Source: Diprion similis (taxonomy: Eukaryota; Arthropoda; Insecta; Hymenoptera; Diprionidae). From it: 64,000 nucleotides of DNA. The stretch covers positions 9,858,001 to 9,922,000 of the forward strand of contig NC_060116.1 of NCBI RefSeq assembly GCF_021155765.1, given 5' to 3'. The notes beneath the pieces are model-generated. The model saw nothing but the letters and a program-made list of their open reading frames with translations, was not told where the DNA came from and did not search any database. Made by a program: the position numbers and the translations under genes. Below are positions 44,901 to 59,300 of the stretch, in pieces; within the stretch, counting starts at the first letter, position 1; each line of letters begins with the position of its first letter.

Positions 44901-47411
44901 GCTGCTGGTCCTACGCTATTTTTGATGTGTTTTCTGAGTTCCTGGGCGTCGAATTAGTCTAGAAAACGTCATACGATTCGATTCCCAGACAAAAGATTTT
45001 TCGGCCAAAAAAAATCCAAGGCTAACCCCTTTGCATTTTTGGTGAGAATTTCGACGACTTTGAAAAGTGCTGCAATTAATTCTGTAGGGCACTATTCCGA
45101 CGTAATTTTGCGAGAGAAATCGATTAAACGCAGTCCGAATACGCTGCGAGCAACACCTGTAAAGTTACAGCCGAAAAACTCATGATTTTGGTCGTCATTT
45201 CTCTGCTGCTGGTCCTACGCTATTTTTGATGTGTTTTCTGAGTTCCTGGGCGTCGAATTAGTCTAGAAAACGTCATACGAATCGATTCCCAGACAAAAGA
45301 TTTTTCGGCCGAAAAAAATCCAAGGCTAACCCCTTTGCATTTTTGGTGAAAATTTCGACGACTTTGAAAAGTGCTGCAATTAATTCTGTAGGGCACTATT
45401 CCGACGTAATTTTGCGAGAGAAATCGATTAAACGCAGTCCGAATACGCTGCGAGCAACACCTGTAAAGTTACAGCCGAAAAACTCATGATTTTCGTCGTC
45501 ATTTCTCTGCTGCTGGTCCTACGCTATTTTTGATGTGTTTTCTGAGTTCCTGGGCGTCGAATTAGTCTAGAAAACGTCATACGATTCGATTCCCAGACAA
45601 AAGATTTTTCGGCCAAAAAAAATCCAAGGCTAACCCCTTTGCATTTTTGGTGAAAATTTCGACGACTTTGAAAAGTGCTGCAATTAATTCTGTAGGGCAC
45701 TATTCCGACGTAATTTTGCGAGAGAAATCGATTAAACGCAGTCCGAATACGCTGCGAGCAACACCTGTAAAGTTACAGCCGAAAAACTCATGATTTTCGT
45801 CGTCATTTCTCTGCTGCTGGTCCTACGCTATTTTTGATGTGTTTTCTGAGTTCCTGGGCGTCGAATTAGTCTAGAAAACGTCATACGAATCGATTCCCAG
45901 ACAAAAGATTTTTCGGCCAAAAAAAATCCAAGGCTAACCCCTTTGCATTTTTGGTGAAAATTTCGACGACTTTGAAAAGTGCTGCAATTAATTCTGTAGG
46001 GCACTATTCCGACGTAATTTTGCGAGAGAAATCGATTAAACGCAGTCCGAATACGCTGCGAGCAACACCTGTAAAGTTACAGCCGAAAAACTCATGATTT
46101 TCGTCGTCATTTCTCTGCTGCTGGTCCTACGCTATTTTTGATGTGTTTTCTGAGTTCCTGGGCGTCGAATTAGTCTAGAAAACGTCATACGATTCGATTC
46201 CCAGACAAAAGATTTTTCGGCCAAAAAAAATCCAAGGCTAACCCCTTTGCATTTTTGGTGAAAATTTCGACGACTTTGAAAAGTGCTGCAATTAATTCTG
46301 TAGGGCACTATTCCGACGTAATTTTGCGAGAGAAATCGATTAAACGCAGTCCGAATACGCTGCGAGCAACACCTGTAAAGTTACAGCCGAAAAACTCATG
46401 ATTTTCGTCGTCATTTCTCTGCTGCTGGTCCTACGCTATTTTTGATGTGTTTTCTGAGTTCCTGGGCGTCGAATTAGTCTAGAAAACGTCATACGATTCG
46501 ATTCCCAGACAAAAGATTTTTCGGCCAAAAAAAATCCAAGGCTAACCCCTTTGCATTTTTGGTGAAAATTTCGACGACTTTGAAAAGTGCTGCAATTAAT
46601 TCTGTAGGGCACTATTCCGACGTAATTTTGCGAGAGAAATCGATTAAACGCAGTCCGAATACGCTGCGAGCAACACCTGTAAAGTTACAGCCGAAAAACT
46701 CATGATTTTGGTCGTCATTTCTCTGCTGCTGGTCCTACGCTATTTTTGATGTGTTTTCTGAGTTCCTGGGCGTCGAATTAGTCTAGAAAACGTCATACGA
46801 ATCGATTCCCAGACAAAAGATTTTTCGGCCGAAAAAAATCCAAGGCTAACCCCTTTGCATTTTTGGTGAAAATTTCGACGACTTTGAAAAGTGCTGCAAT
46901 TAATTCTGTAGGGCACTATTCCGACGTAATTTTGCGAGAGAGATCGATTGAACGCAGTCCGAATACGCTGCGAGCAACACCTGTAAAGTTACAGCCGAAA
47001 AACTCATGATTTTCGTCGTCATTTCTCTGCTGCTGGTCCTACGCTATTTTTGATGTGTTTTCTGAGTTCCTGGGCGTCGAATTAGTCTAGAAAACGTCAT
47101 ACGAATCGATTCCCAGACAAAAGATTTTTCGGCCAAAAAAAATCCAAGGCTAACCCCTCTGCATTTTTGGTGAAAATTTCGACGACTTTGAAAAGTGCTG
47201 CAATCAATTCTGTAGGGCACTAATCCGACGTAATTTTGCGAGAGAAATCGATTAAACGCAGTCCGAATACGCTGCGAGCAACACCTGTAAAGTTACAGCC
47301 GAAAAACTCATGATTTTCGTCGTCATTTCTCTGCTGCTGGTCCTACGCTATTTTTGATGTGTTTTCTGAGTTCCTGGGCGTCGAATTAGTCTAGAAAACG
47401 TCATACGAATC
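41955..47411. repeat. Second superunit: type 1 module plus 12-monomer type 2 module
   Basis: Type 1 markers at 41955, 42259 and 43171 (two monomers shorter than copy 1), then a type 2 module from 43764 to 47411 that is 3,648 bp, 12 monomers. It lacks two monomers between the second GGTCG variant (46704) and CCTCTG (47156): 452 bp against 1,060 bp in copy 1. Confidence 0.75.
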
Positions 47412-50400
47412 GATGCCCAGACAAAAGATTTTTCGGCCAAAAAAAATCCAAGGCTAACCCCTTTGCATTTTTGGTGAAAATTTCGACGACTTTGAAAAGT
47501 GCTGCAATTAATTCTGTAGGGCACTATTCCGACGTAATTTTGCGAGAGAAATCGATTAAACGCAGTCCGAATACGCTGCGAGCAACACCTGTAAAGTTAC
47601 AGCCGAAAAACTCATGATTTTCGTCGTCATTTCTCTGCTGCTGGTCCTACGCTATTTTTGATGTGTTTTCTGAGTTCCTGGGCGTCGAATTAGTCTAGAA
47701 AACGTCATACGAATCGATTCCCAGACAAAAGATTTTTCGGCCAAAAAAAATCCAAGGCTAACCCCTTTGCATTTTTGGTGAAAATTTCGACGACTTTGAA
47801 AAGTGCTGCAATTAATTCTGTAGGGCACTATTCCGACGTAATTTTGCGAGAGAAATCGATTAAACGCAGTCCGAATACGCTGCGAGCAACACCTGTAAAG
47901 TTACAGCCGAAAAACTCATGATTTTCGTCGTCATTTCTCTGCTGCTGGTCCTACGCTATTTTTGATGTGTTTTCTGAGTTCCTGGGCGTCGAATTAGTCT
48001 AGAAAACGTCATACGAATCGATTCCCAGACAAAAGATTTTTCGGCCAAAAAAAATCCAAGGCTAACCCCTTTGCATTTTTGGTGAAAATTTCGACGACTT
48101 TGAAAAGTGCTGCAATTAATTCTGTAGGGCACTATTCCGACGTAATTTTGCGAGAGAAATCGATTAAACGCAGTCCGAATACGCTGCGAGCAACACCTGT
48201 AAAGTTACAGCCGAAAAACTCATGATTTTCGTCGTCATTTCTCTGCTGCTGGTCCTACGCTATTTTTGATGTGTTTTCTGAGTTCCTGGGCGTCGAATTA
48301 GTCTAGAAAACGTCATACGAATCGATTCCCAGACAAAAGATTTTTCGGCCAAAAAAAATCCAAGGCTAACCCCTTTGCATTTTTGGTGAAAATTTCGACG
48401 ACTTTGAAAAGTGCTGCAATTAATTCTGTAGGGCACTATTCCGACGTAATTTTGCGAGAGAAATCGATTAAACGCAGTCCGAATACGCTGCGAGCAACAC
48501 CTGTAAAGTTACAGCCGAAAAACTCATGATTTTCGTCGTCATTTCTCTGCTGCTGGTCCTACGCTATTTTTGATGTGTTTTCTGAGTTCCTGGGCGTCGA
48601 ATTAGTCTAGAAAACGTCATACGATTCGATTCCCAGACAAAAGATTTTTCGGCCAAAAAAAATCCAAGGCTAACCCCTTTGCATTTTTGGTGAGAATTTC
48701 GACGACTTTGAAAAGTGCTGCAATTAATTCTGTAGGGCACTATTCCGACGTAATTTTGCGAGAGAAATCGATTAAACGCAGTCCGAATACGCTGCGAGCA
48801 ACACCTGTAAAGTTACAGCCGAAAAACTCATGATTTTGGTCGTCATTTCTCTGCTGCTGGTCCTACGCTATTTTTGATGTGTTTTCTGAGTTCCTGGGCG
48901 TCGAATTAGTCTAGAAAACGTCATACGAATCGATTCCCAGACAAAAGATTTTTCGGCCGAAAAAAATCCAAGGCTAACCCCTTTGCATTTTTGGTGAAAA
49001 TTTCGACGACTTTGAAAAGTGCTGCAATTAATTCTGTAGGGCACTATTCCGACGTAATTTTGCGAGAGAAATCGATTAAACGCAGTCCGAATACGCTGCG
49101 AGCAACACCTGTAAAGTTACAGCCGAAAAACTCATGATTTTCGTCGTCATTTCTCTGCTGCTGGTCCTACGCTATTTTTGATGTGTTTTCTGAGTTCCTG
49201 GGCGTCGAATTAGTCTAGAAAACGTCATACGATTCGATTCCCAGACAAAAGATTTTTCGGCCAAAAAAAATCCAAGGCTAACCCCTTTGCATTTTTGGTG
49301 AAAATTTCGACGACTTTGAAAAGTGCTGCAATTAATTCTGTAGGGCACTATTCCGACGTAATTTTGCGAGAGAAATCGATTAAACGCAGTCCGAATACGC
49401 TGCGAGCAACACCTGTAAAGTTACAGCCGAAAAACTCATGATTTTCGTCGTCATTTCTCTGCTGCTGGTCCTACGCTATTTTTGATGTGTTTTCTGAGTT
49501 CCTGGGCGTCGAATTAGTCTAGAAAACGTCATACGAATCGATTCCCAGACAAAAGATTTTTCGGCCAAAAAAAATCCAAGGCTAACCCCTTTGCATTTTT
49601 GGTGAAAATTTCGACGACTTTGAAAAGTGCTGCAATTAATTCTGTAGGGCACTATTCCGACGTAATTTTGCGAGAGAAATCGATTAAACGCAGTCCGAAT
49701 ACGCTGCGAGCAACACCTGTAAAGTTACAGCCGAAAAACTCATGATTTTCGTCGTCATTTCTCTGCTGCTGGTCCTACGCTATTTTTGATGTGTTTTCTG
49801 AGTTCCTGGGCGTCGAATTAGTCTAGAAAACGTCATACGATTCGATTCCCAGACAAAAGATTTTTCGGCCAAAAAAAATCCAAGGCTAACCCCTTTGCAT
49901 TTTTGGTGAAAATTTCGACGACTTTGAAAAGTGCTGCAATTAATTCTGTAGGGCACTATTCCGACGTAATTTTGCGAGAGAAATCGATTAAACGCAGTCC
50001 GAATACGCTGCGAGCAACACCTGTAAAGTTACAGCCGAAAAACTCATGATTTTCGTCGTCATTTCTCTGCTGCTGGTCCTACGCTATTTTTGATGTGTTT
50101 TCTGAGTTCCTGGGCGTCGAATTAGTCTAGAAAACGTCATACGATTCGATTCCCAGACAAAAGATTTTTCGGCCAAAAAAAATCCAAGGCTAACCCCTTT
50201 GCATTTTTGGTGAAAATTTCGACGACTTTGAAAAGTGCTGCAATTAATTCTGTAGGGCACTATTCCGACGTAATTTTGCGAGAGAAATCGATTAAACGCA
50301 GTCCGAATACGCTGCGAGCAACACCTGTAAAGTTACAGCCGAAAAACTCATGATTTTGGTCGTCATTTCTCTGCTGCTGGTCCTACGCTATTTTTGATGT

Positions 50401-51715
50401 GTTTTCTGAGTTCCTGGGCGTCGAATTAGTCTAGAAAACGTCATACGAATCGATTCCCAGACAAAAGATTTTTCGGCCGAAAAAAATCCAAGGCTAACCC
50501 CTTTGCATTTTTGGTGAAAATTTCGACGACTTTGAAAAGTTCTGCAATTAATTCTGTAGGGCACTATTCCGACGTAATTTTGCGAGAGAAATCGATTAAA
50601 CGCAGTCCGAATACGCTGCGAGCAACACCTGTAAAGTTACAGCCGAAAAACTCATGATTTTCGTCGTCATTTCTCTGCTGCTGGTCCTACGCTATTTTTG
50701 ATGTGTTTTCTGAGTTCCTGGGCGTCGAATTGGTCTAGAAAACGTCATACGAATCGATTCCCAGACAAAAGATTTTTCGGCCAAAAAAAATCCAAGGCTA
50801 ACCCCTTTGCATTTTTGGTGAAAATTTCGACGACTTTGAAAAGTGCTGCAATTAATCCTGTAGGGCACTATTCCGACGTAATTTTGCGAGAGAAATCGAT
50901 TAAACGCAGTCCGAATACGCTGCGAGCAACACCTGTGAAGTTACAGCCGAAAAACTCATGATTTTCGTCGTCATTTCTCTGCTGCTGGTCCTACGCTATT
51001 TTTGATGTGTTTTCTGAGTTCCTGGGCGTCGAATTAGTCTAGAAAACGTCATACGAATCGATTCCCAGACAAAAGATTTTTCGGCCAAAAAAAATCCAAG
51101 GCTAACCCCTTTGCATTTTTGGTGAAAATTTCGACGACTTTGAAAAGTGCTGCAATTAATTCTGTAGGGCACTATTCCGACGTAATTTTGCGAGAGAAAT
51201 CGATTAAACGCAGTCCGATTACGCTGCGAGCAACACCTGTAAAGTTACAGCCGAAAAACTCATGATTTTCGTCGTCATTTCTCTGCTGCTGGTCCTACGC
51301 TATTTTTGATGTGTTTTCTGAGTTCCTGGGCGTCGAATTAGTCTAGAAAACGTCATACGAATCGATTCCCAGACAAAAGATTTTTCGGCCAAAAAAAATC
51401 CAAGGCTAACCCCTTTGCATTTTTGGTGAAAATTTCGACGACTTTGAAAAGTGCTGCAATTAATTCTGTAGGGCACTATTCCGACGTAATTTTGCGAGAG
51501 AAATCGATTAAACGCAGTCCGAATACGCTGCGAGCAACACCTGTAAAGTTACAGCCGAAAAACTCATGATTTTCGTCGTCATTTCTCTGCTGCTGGTCCT
51601 ACGCTATTTTTGATGTGTTTTCTGAGTTCCTGGGCGTCGAATTAGTCTAGAAAACGTCATACGAATCGATTCCCAGACAAAAGATTTTTCGGCCAAAAAA
51701 AATCCAAGGCTAACC

Positions 51716-51798
51716 TTTTTTTTTTTTCTTTCTTTTCTTTTCTTTCTTTTCTTTTCTTTCTTTATTTTCTTTTCTTTCTTTATTTTTCTTCTTTCCTA
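51716..51798. repeat. T-rich (TTTTC)n simple sequence
   Basis: Pyrimidine tract of T runs broken by C at intervals of about 5 bases, at the 5' end of the second insertion. Confidence 0.8.
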
Positions 51799-52144
51799 GT
51801 TAGAATGGACACTACGGGCCTCTAGTTTCTGCTTTCATTTTCTTCAGGCGTCTCGTTCCGTATTGTGAAGATGTCTACGGGCCTCGTCCGTTTCTTTGAT
51901 CTTGGTTCTTTTGCATTCCTTTTTGCATGCCTTTCTGAATGTACCGGTTCGAGATAGCTGTACTCGTATCTTTAGTTTTAGTTTTAGTTTTAGTTTTAGC
52001 CCTAGCCTTAATTCGGACTATAGTTTTAATGTAATCGTATAAGTTTCTGCTTATACTCTCTTTGTGATACTTTTTGCTTCTCCGTAAGTACGAGTTTTCC
52101 AATATTGTTATGGAAATATCAATAAATACCTTCAACCTTCAACC
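51716..52144 (+). mobile_element. Second 5'-truncated retroelement-like insertion in the satellite
   Basis: A 429-bp net insertion. It starts with a T-rich (TTTTC)n-like tract to about 51,798, followed by unique sequence with a TTTAG x4 tract near 51,975-51,997. It ends in ATCAATAAATACC followed by a tandem tail TTCAACCTTCAACC. The array phase is kept exactly across it (no target loss), with an AACC repeat at both junctions. The AATAAA followed by a short tandem tail is the same end architecture as in the first insertion, so I read it as the 3' end of a different non-LTR element; no protein similarity is left. The minus-strand open frame at 51875-52135 is a product of low-complexity sequence. 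Confidence 0.6.
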
Positions 52145-53327
52145 CCTTTGCATTTTTGGTGAAAATTTCGACGACTTTGAAAAGTGCTGCAATTAATTCT
52201 GTAGGGCACTATTCCGACGTAATTTTGCGAGAGAAATCGATTAAACGCAGTCCGAATACGCTGCGAGCAACACCTGTAAAGTTACAGCCGAAAAACTCAT
52301 GATTTTCGTCGTCATTTCTCTGCTGCTGGTCCTACGCTATTTTTGATGTGTTTTCTGAGTTCCTGGGCGTCGAATTAGTCTAGAAAACGTCATACGAATC
52401 GATTCCCAGACAAAAGATTTTTCGGCCAAAAAAAATCCAAGGCTAACCCCTTTGCATTTTTGGTGAAAATTTCGACGACTTTGAAAAGTGCTGCAATTAA
52501 TTCTGTAGGGCACTATTCCGACGTAATTTTGCGAGAGAAATCGATTAAACGCAGTCCGAATACGCTGCGAGCAACACCTGTAAAGTTACAGCCGAAAAAC
52601 TCATGATTTTCGTCGTCATTTCTCTGCTGCTGGTCCTACGCTATTTTTGATGTGTTTTCTGAGTTCCTGGGCGTCGAATTAGTCTAGAAAACGTCATACG
52701 ATTCGATTCCCAGACAAAAGATTTTTCGGCCAAAAAAAATCCAAGGCTAACCCCTTTGCATTTTTGGTGAAAATTTCGACGACTTTGAAAAGTGCTGCAA
52801 TTAATTCTGTAGGGCACTATTCCGACGTAATTTTGCGAGAGAAATCGATTAAACGCAGTCCGAATACGCTGCGAGCAACACCTGTAAAGTTACAGCCGAA
52901 AAACTCATGATTTTCGTCGTCATTTCTCTGCTGCTGGTCCTACGCTATTTTTGATGTGTTTTCTGAGTTCCTGGGCGTCGAATTAGTCTAGAAAACGTCA
53001 TACGAATCGATTCCCAGACAAAAGATTTTTCGGCCAAAAAAAATCCAAGGCTAACCCCTTTGCATTTTTGGTGAAAATTTCGACGACTTTGAAAAGTGCT
53101 GCAATTAATTCTGTAGGGCACTATTCCGACGTAATTTTGCGAGAGAAATCGATTAAACGCAGTCCGAATACGCTGCGAGCAACACCTGTAAAGTTACAGC
53201 CGAAAAACTCATGATTTTCGTCGTCATTTCTCTGCTGCTGGTCCTACGCTATTTTTGATGTGTTTTCTGAGTTCCTGGGCGTCGAATTAGTCTAGAAAAC
53301 GTCATACGAATCGATTCCCAGACAAAA

Positions 53328-56300
53328 GATTTCTCGGCCAAAAAAAATCCAAGGCTAACCCCTTTCCATTTTTGGTGAAAATTTCGACGACTTTGAAAAG
53401 TGCTGCAATTAATTCTGTAGGGCACTATTCCGACGTAATTTTGCGAGAGAAATCGATTGAACGCAGTCCGAATACGCTGCGAGCAACACCTGTAAAGTTA
53501 CAGCCGAAAAACTCATGATTTTCGTCGTCATTTCTCTGCTGCTGGTCCTACGCTATTTTTGATGTGTTTTCTGAGTTCCTGGGCGTCGAATTAGTCTAGA
53601 AAACGTCATACGAATCGATTCCCAGACAAAAGATTTCTCGGCCAAAAAAAATCCAAGGCTAACCCCTTTCCATTTTTGGTGAAAATTTCGACGACTTTGA
53701 AAAGTGCTGCAATTAATTCTGTAGGGCACTATTCCGACGTAATTTTGCGAGAGAAATCGATTAAACGCAGTCCGAATACGCTGCGAGCAACACCTGTGAA
53801 GTTACAGCCGAAAAACTCATGATTTTCGTCGTCATTTCTCTGCTGCTGGTCCTACGCTATTTTTGATGTGTTTTCTGAGTTCCTGGGCGTCGAATTAGTC
53901 TAGAAAACGTCATACGAATCGATTCCCAGACAAAAGATTTTTCGGCCAAAAAAAATCCAAGGCTAACCCCTTTGCATTTTTGGTGAAAATTTCGACGACT
54001 TTGAAAAGTGCTGCAATTAATTCTGTAGGGCACTATTCCGACGTAATTTTGCGAGAGAAATCGATTAAACGCAGTCCGAATACGCTGCGAGCAACACCTG
54101 TAAAGTTACAGCCGAAAAACTCATGATTTTCGTCGTCATTTCTCTGCTGCTGGTCCTACGCTATTTTTGATGTGTTTTCTGAGTTCCTGGGCGTCGAATT
54201 AGTCTAGAAAACGTCATACGAATCGATTCCCAGACAAAAGATTTTTCGGCCAAAAAAAATCCAAGGCTAACCCCTTTGCATTTTTGGTGAAAATTTCGAC
54301 GACTTTGAAAAGTGCTGCAATTAATTCTGTAGGGCACTATTCCGACGTAATTTTGCGAGAGAAATCGATTAAACGCAGTCCGAATACGCTGCGAGCAACA
54401 CCTGTAAAGTTACAGCCGAAAAACTCATGATTTTCGTCGTCATTTCTCTGCTGCTGGTCCTACGCTATTTTTGATGTGTTTTCTGAGTTCCTGGGCGTCG
54501 AATTAGTCTAGAAAACGTCATACGAATCGATTCCCAGACAAAAGATTTTTCGGCCAAAAAAAATCCAAGGCTAACCCCTTTGCATTTTTGGTGAAAATTT
54601 CGACGACTTTGAAAAGTGCTGCAATTAATTCTGTAGGGCACTATTCCGACGTAATTTTGCGAGAGAAATCGATTAAACGCAGTCCGAATACGCTGCGAGC
54701 AACACCTGTAAAGTTACAGCCGAAAAACTCATGATTTTCGTCGTCATTTCTCTGCTGCTGGTCCTACGCTATTTTTGATGTGTTTTCTGAGTTCCTGGGC
54801 GTCGAATTAGTCTAGAAAACGTCATACGAATCGATTCCCAGACAAAAGATTTTTCGGCCAAAAAAAATCCAAGGCTAACCCCTTTGCATTTTTGGTGAAA
54901 ATTTCGACGACTTTGAAAAGTGCTGCAATTAATTCTGTAGGGCACTATTCCGACGTAATTTTGCGAGAGAAATCGATTAAACGCAGTCCGAATACGCTGC
55001 GAGCAACACCTGTAAAGTTACAGCCGAAAAACTCATGATTTTGGTCGTCATTTCTCTGCTGCTGGTCCTACGCTATTTTTGATGTGTTTTCTGAGTTCCT
55101 GGGCGTCGAATTAGTCTAGAAAACGTCATACGAATCGATTCCCAGACAAAGGATTTCTCGGCCAAAAAAAATCCAAGGCTAACCCCTTTCCATTTTTGGT
55201 GAAAATTTCGACGACTTTGAAAAGTGCTGCAATTAATTCTGTAGGGCACTATTCCGACGTAATTTTGCGAGAGAAATCGATTAAACGCAGTCCGAATACG
55301 CTGCGAGCAACACCTGTGAAGTTACAGCCGAAAAACTCATGATTTTCGTCGTCATTTCTCTGCTGCTGGTCCTACGCTATTTTTGATGTGTTTTCTGAGT
55401 TCCTGGGCGTCGAATTAGTCTAGAAAACGTCATACGAATCGATTCCCAGACAAAAGATTTTTCGGCCAAAAAAAATCCAAGGCTAACCCCTTTGCATTTT
55501 TGGTGAAAATTTCGACGACTTTGAAAAGTGCTGCAATTAATTCTGTAGGGCACTATTCCGACGTAATTTTGCGAGAGAAATCGATTAAACGCAGTCCGAA
55601 TACGCTGCGAGCAACACCTGTAAAGTTACAGCCGAAAAACTCATGATTTTCGTCGTCATTTCTCTGCTGCTGGTCCTACGCTATTTTTGATGTGTTTTCT
55701 GAGTTCCTGGGCGTCGAATTAGTCTAGAAAACGTCATACGAATCGATGCCCAGACAAAAGATTTTTCGGCCAAAAAAAATCCAAGGCTAACCCCTTTGCA
55801 TTTTTGGTGAAAATTTCGACGACTTTGAAAAGTGCTGCAATTAATTCTGTAGGGCACTATTCCGACGTAATTTTGCGAGAGAAATCGATTAAACGCAGTC
55901 CGAATACGCTGCGAGCAACACCTGTAAAGTTACAGCCGAAAAACTCATGATTTTCGTCGTCATTTCTCTGCTGCTGGTCCTACGCTATTTTTGATGTGTT
56001 TTCTGAGTTCCTGGGCGTCGAATTAGTCTAGAAAACGTCATACGAATCGATTCCCAGACAAAAGATTTTTCGGCCAAAAAAAATCCAAGGCTAACCCCTT
56101 TGCATTTTTGGTGAAAATTTCGACGACTTTGAAAAGTGCTGCAATTAATTCTGTAGGGCACTATTCCGACGTAATTTTGCGAGAGAAATCGATTAAACGC
56201 AGTCCGAATACGCTGCGAGCAACACCTGTAAAGTTACAGCCGAAAAACTCATGATTTTCGTCGTCATTTCTCTGCTGCTGGTCCTACGCTATTTTTGATG

Positions 56301-59300
56301 TGTTTTCTGAGTTCCTGGGCGTCGAATTAGTCTAGAAAACGTCATACGAATCGATTCCCAGACAAAAGATTTTTCGGCCAAAAAAAATCCAAGGCTAACC
56401 CCTTTGCATTTTTGGTGAAAATTTCGACGACTTTGAAAAGTGCTGCAATTAATTCTGTAGGGCACTATTCCGACGTAATTTTGCGAGAGAAATCGATTAA
56501 ACGCAGTCCGAATACGCTGCGAGCAACACCTGTAAAGTTACAGCCGAAAAACTCATGATTTTCGTCGTCATTTCTCTGCTGCTGGTCCTACGCTATTTTT
56601 GATGTGTTTTCTGAGTTCCTGGGCGTCGAATTAGTCTAGAAAACGTCATACGAATCGATTCCCAGACAAAAGATTTTTCGGCCAAAAAAAATCCAAGGCT
56701 AACCCCTTTGCATTTTTGGTGAAAATTTCGACGACTTTGAAAAGTGCTGCAATTAATTCTGTAGGGCACTATTCCGACGTAATTTTGCGAGAGAAATCGA
56801 TTAAACGCAGTCCGAATACGCTGCGAGCAACACCTGTAAAGTTACAGCCGAAAAACTCATGATTTTCGTCGTCATTTCTCTGCTGCTGGTCCTACGCTAT
56901 TTTTGATGTGTTTTCTGAGTTCCTGGGCGTCGAATTAGTCTAGAAAACGTCATACGATTCGATTCCCAGACAAAAGATTTTTCGGCCAAAAAAAATCCAA
57001 GGCTAACCCCTTTGCATTTTTGGTGAGAATTTCGACGACTTTGAAAAGTGCTGCAATTAATTCTGTAGGGCACTATTCCGACGTAATTTTGCGAGAGAAA
57101 TCGATTAAACGCAGTCCGAATACGCTGCGAGCAACACCTGTAAAGTTACAGCCGAAAAACTCATGATTTTGGTCGTCATTTCTCTGCTGCTGGTCCTACG
57201 CTATTTTTGATGTGTTTTCTGAGTTCCTGGGCGTCGAATTAGTCTAGAAAACGTCATACGAATCGATTCCCAGACAAAAGATTTTTCGGCCGAAAAAAAT
57301 CCAAGGCTAACCCCTTTGCATTTTTGGTGAAAATTTCGACGACTTTGAAAAGTGCTGCAATTAATTCTGTAGGGCACTATTCCGACGTAATTTTGCGAGA
57401 GAAATCGATTAAACGCAGTCCGAATACGCTGCGAGCAACACCTGTAAAGTTACAGCCGAAAAACTCATGATTTTCGTCGTCATTTCTCTGCTGCTGGTCC
57501 TACGCTATTTTTGATGTGTTTTCTGAGTTCCTGGGCGTCGAATTAGTCTAGAAAACGTCATACGATTCGATTCCCAGACAAAAGATTTTTCGGCCAAAAA
57601 AAATCCAAGGCTAACCCCTTTGCATTTTTGGTGAAAATTTCGACGACTTTGAAAAGTGCTGCAATTAATTCTGTAGGGCACTATTCCGACGTAATTTTGC
57701 GAGAGAAATCGATTAAACGCAGTCCGAATACGCTGCGAGCAACACCTGTAAAGTTACAGCCGAAAAACTCATGATTTTCGTCGTCATTTCTCTGCTGCTG
57801 GTCCTACGCTATTTTTGATGTGTTTTCTGAGTTCCTGGGCGTCGAATTAGTCTAGAAAACGTCATACGAATCGATTCCCAGACAAAAGATTTTTCGGCCA
57901 AAAAAAATCCAAGGCTAACCCCTTTGCATTTTTGGTGAAAATTTCGACGACTTTGAAAAGTGCTGCAATTAATTCTGTAGGGCACTATTCCGACGTAATT
58001 TTGCCAGAGAAATCGATTAAACGCAGTCCGAATACGCTGCGAGCAACACCTGTGAAGTTACAGCCGAAAAACTCATGATTTTCGTCGTCATTTCTCTGCT
58101 GCTGGTCCTACGCTATTTTTGATGTGTTTTCTGAGTTCCTGGGCGTCGAATTAGTCTAGAAAACGTCATACGATTCGATTCCCAGACAAAAGATTTTTCG
58201 GCCAAAAAAAATCCAAGGCTAACCCCTTTGCATTTTTGGTGAAAATTTCGACGACTTTGAAAAGTGCTGCAATTAATTCTGTAGGGCACTATTCCGACGT
58301 AATTTTGCGAGAGAAATCGATTAAACGCAGTCCGAATACGCTGCGAGCAACACCTGTAAAGTTACAGCCGAAAAACTCATGATTTTCGTCGTCATTTCTC
58401 TGCTGCTGGTCCTACGCTATTTTTGATGTGTTTTCTGAGTTCCTGGGCGTCGAATTAGTCTAGAAAACGTCATACGATTCGATTCCCAGACAAAAGATTT
58501 TTCGGCCAAAAAAAATCCAAGGCTAACCCCTTTGCATTTTTGGTGAAAATTTCGACGACTTTGAAAAGTGCTGCAATTAATTCTGTAGGGCACTATTCCG
58601 ACGTAATTTTGCGAGAGAAATCGATTAAACGCAGTCCGAATACGCTGCGAGCAACACCTGTAAAGTTACAGCCGAAAAACTCATGATTTTGGTCGTCATT
58701 TCTCTGCTGCTGGTCCTACGCTATTTTTGATGTGTTTTCTGAGTTCCTGGGCGTCGAATTAGTCTAGAAAACGTCATACGAATCGATTCCCAGACAAAAG
58801 ATTTTTCGGCCGAAAAAAATCCAAGGCTAACCCCTTTGCATTTTTGGTGAAAATTTCGACGACTTTGAAAAGTGCTGCAATTAATTCTGTAGGGCACTAT
58901 TCCGACGTAATTTTGCGAGAGAAATCGATTAAACGCAGTCCGAATACGCTGCGAGCAACACCTGTAAAGTTACAGCCGAAAAACTCATGATTTTCGTCGT
59001 CATTTCTCTGCTGCTGGTCCTACGCTATTTTTGATGTGTTTTCTGAGTTCCTGGGCGTCGAATGAGTCTAGAAAACGTCATACGAATCGATTCCCAGACA
59101 AAAGATTTTTCGGCCAAAAAAAATCCAAGGCTAACCCCTTTGCATTTTTGGTGAAAATTTCGACGACTTTGAAAAGTGCTGCAATTAATTCTGTAGGGCA
59201 CTATTCCGACGTAATTTTGCGAGAGAGATCGATTGAACGCAGTCCGAATACGCTGCGAGCAACACCTGTAAAGTTACAGCCGAAAAACTCATGATTTTCG

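Noticed and set aside
51971-51997. Telomere-like TTTAG tract
   Set aside because: Four imperfect units of TTTAG inside a retroelement-like insertion, not the insect TTAGG repeat.
51875-52135. 86-aa minus-strand open frame in the second insertion
   Set aside because: Driven by low-complexity (TTTAG)n sequence read as KTKTKT; the element's end structure points to the plus strand.
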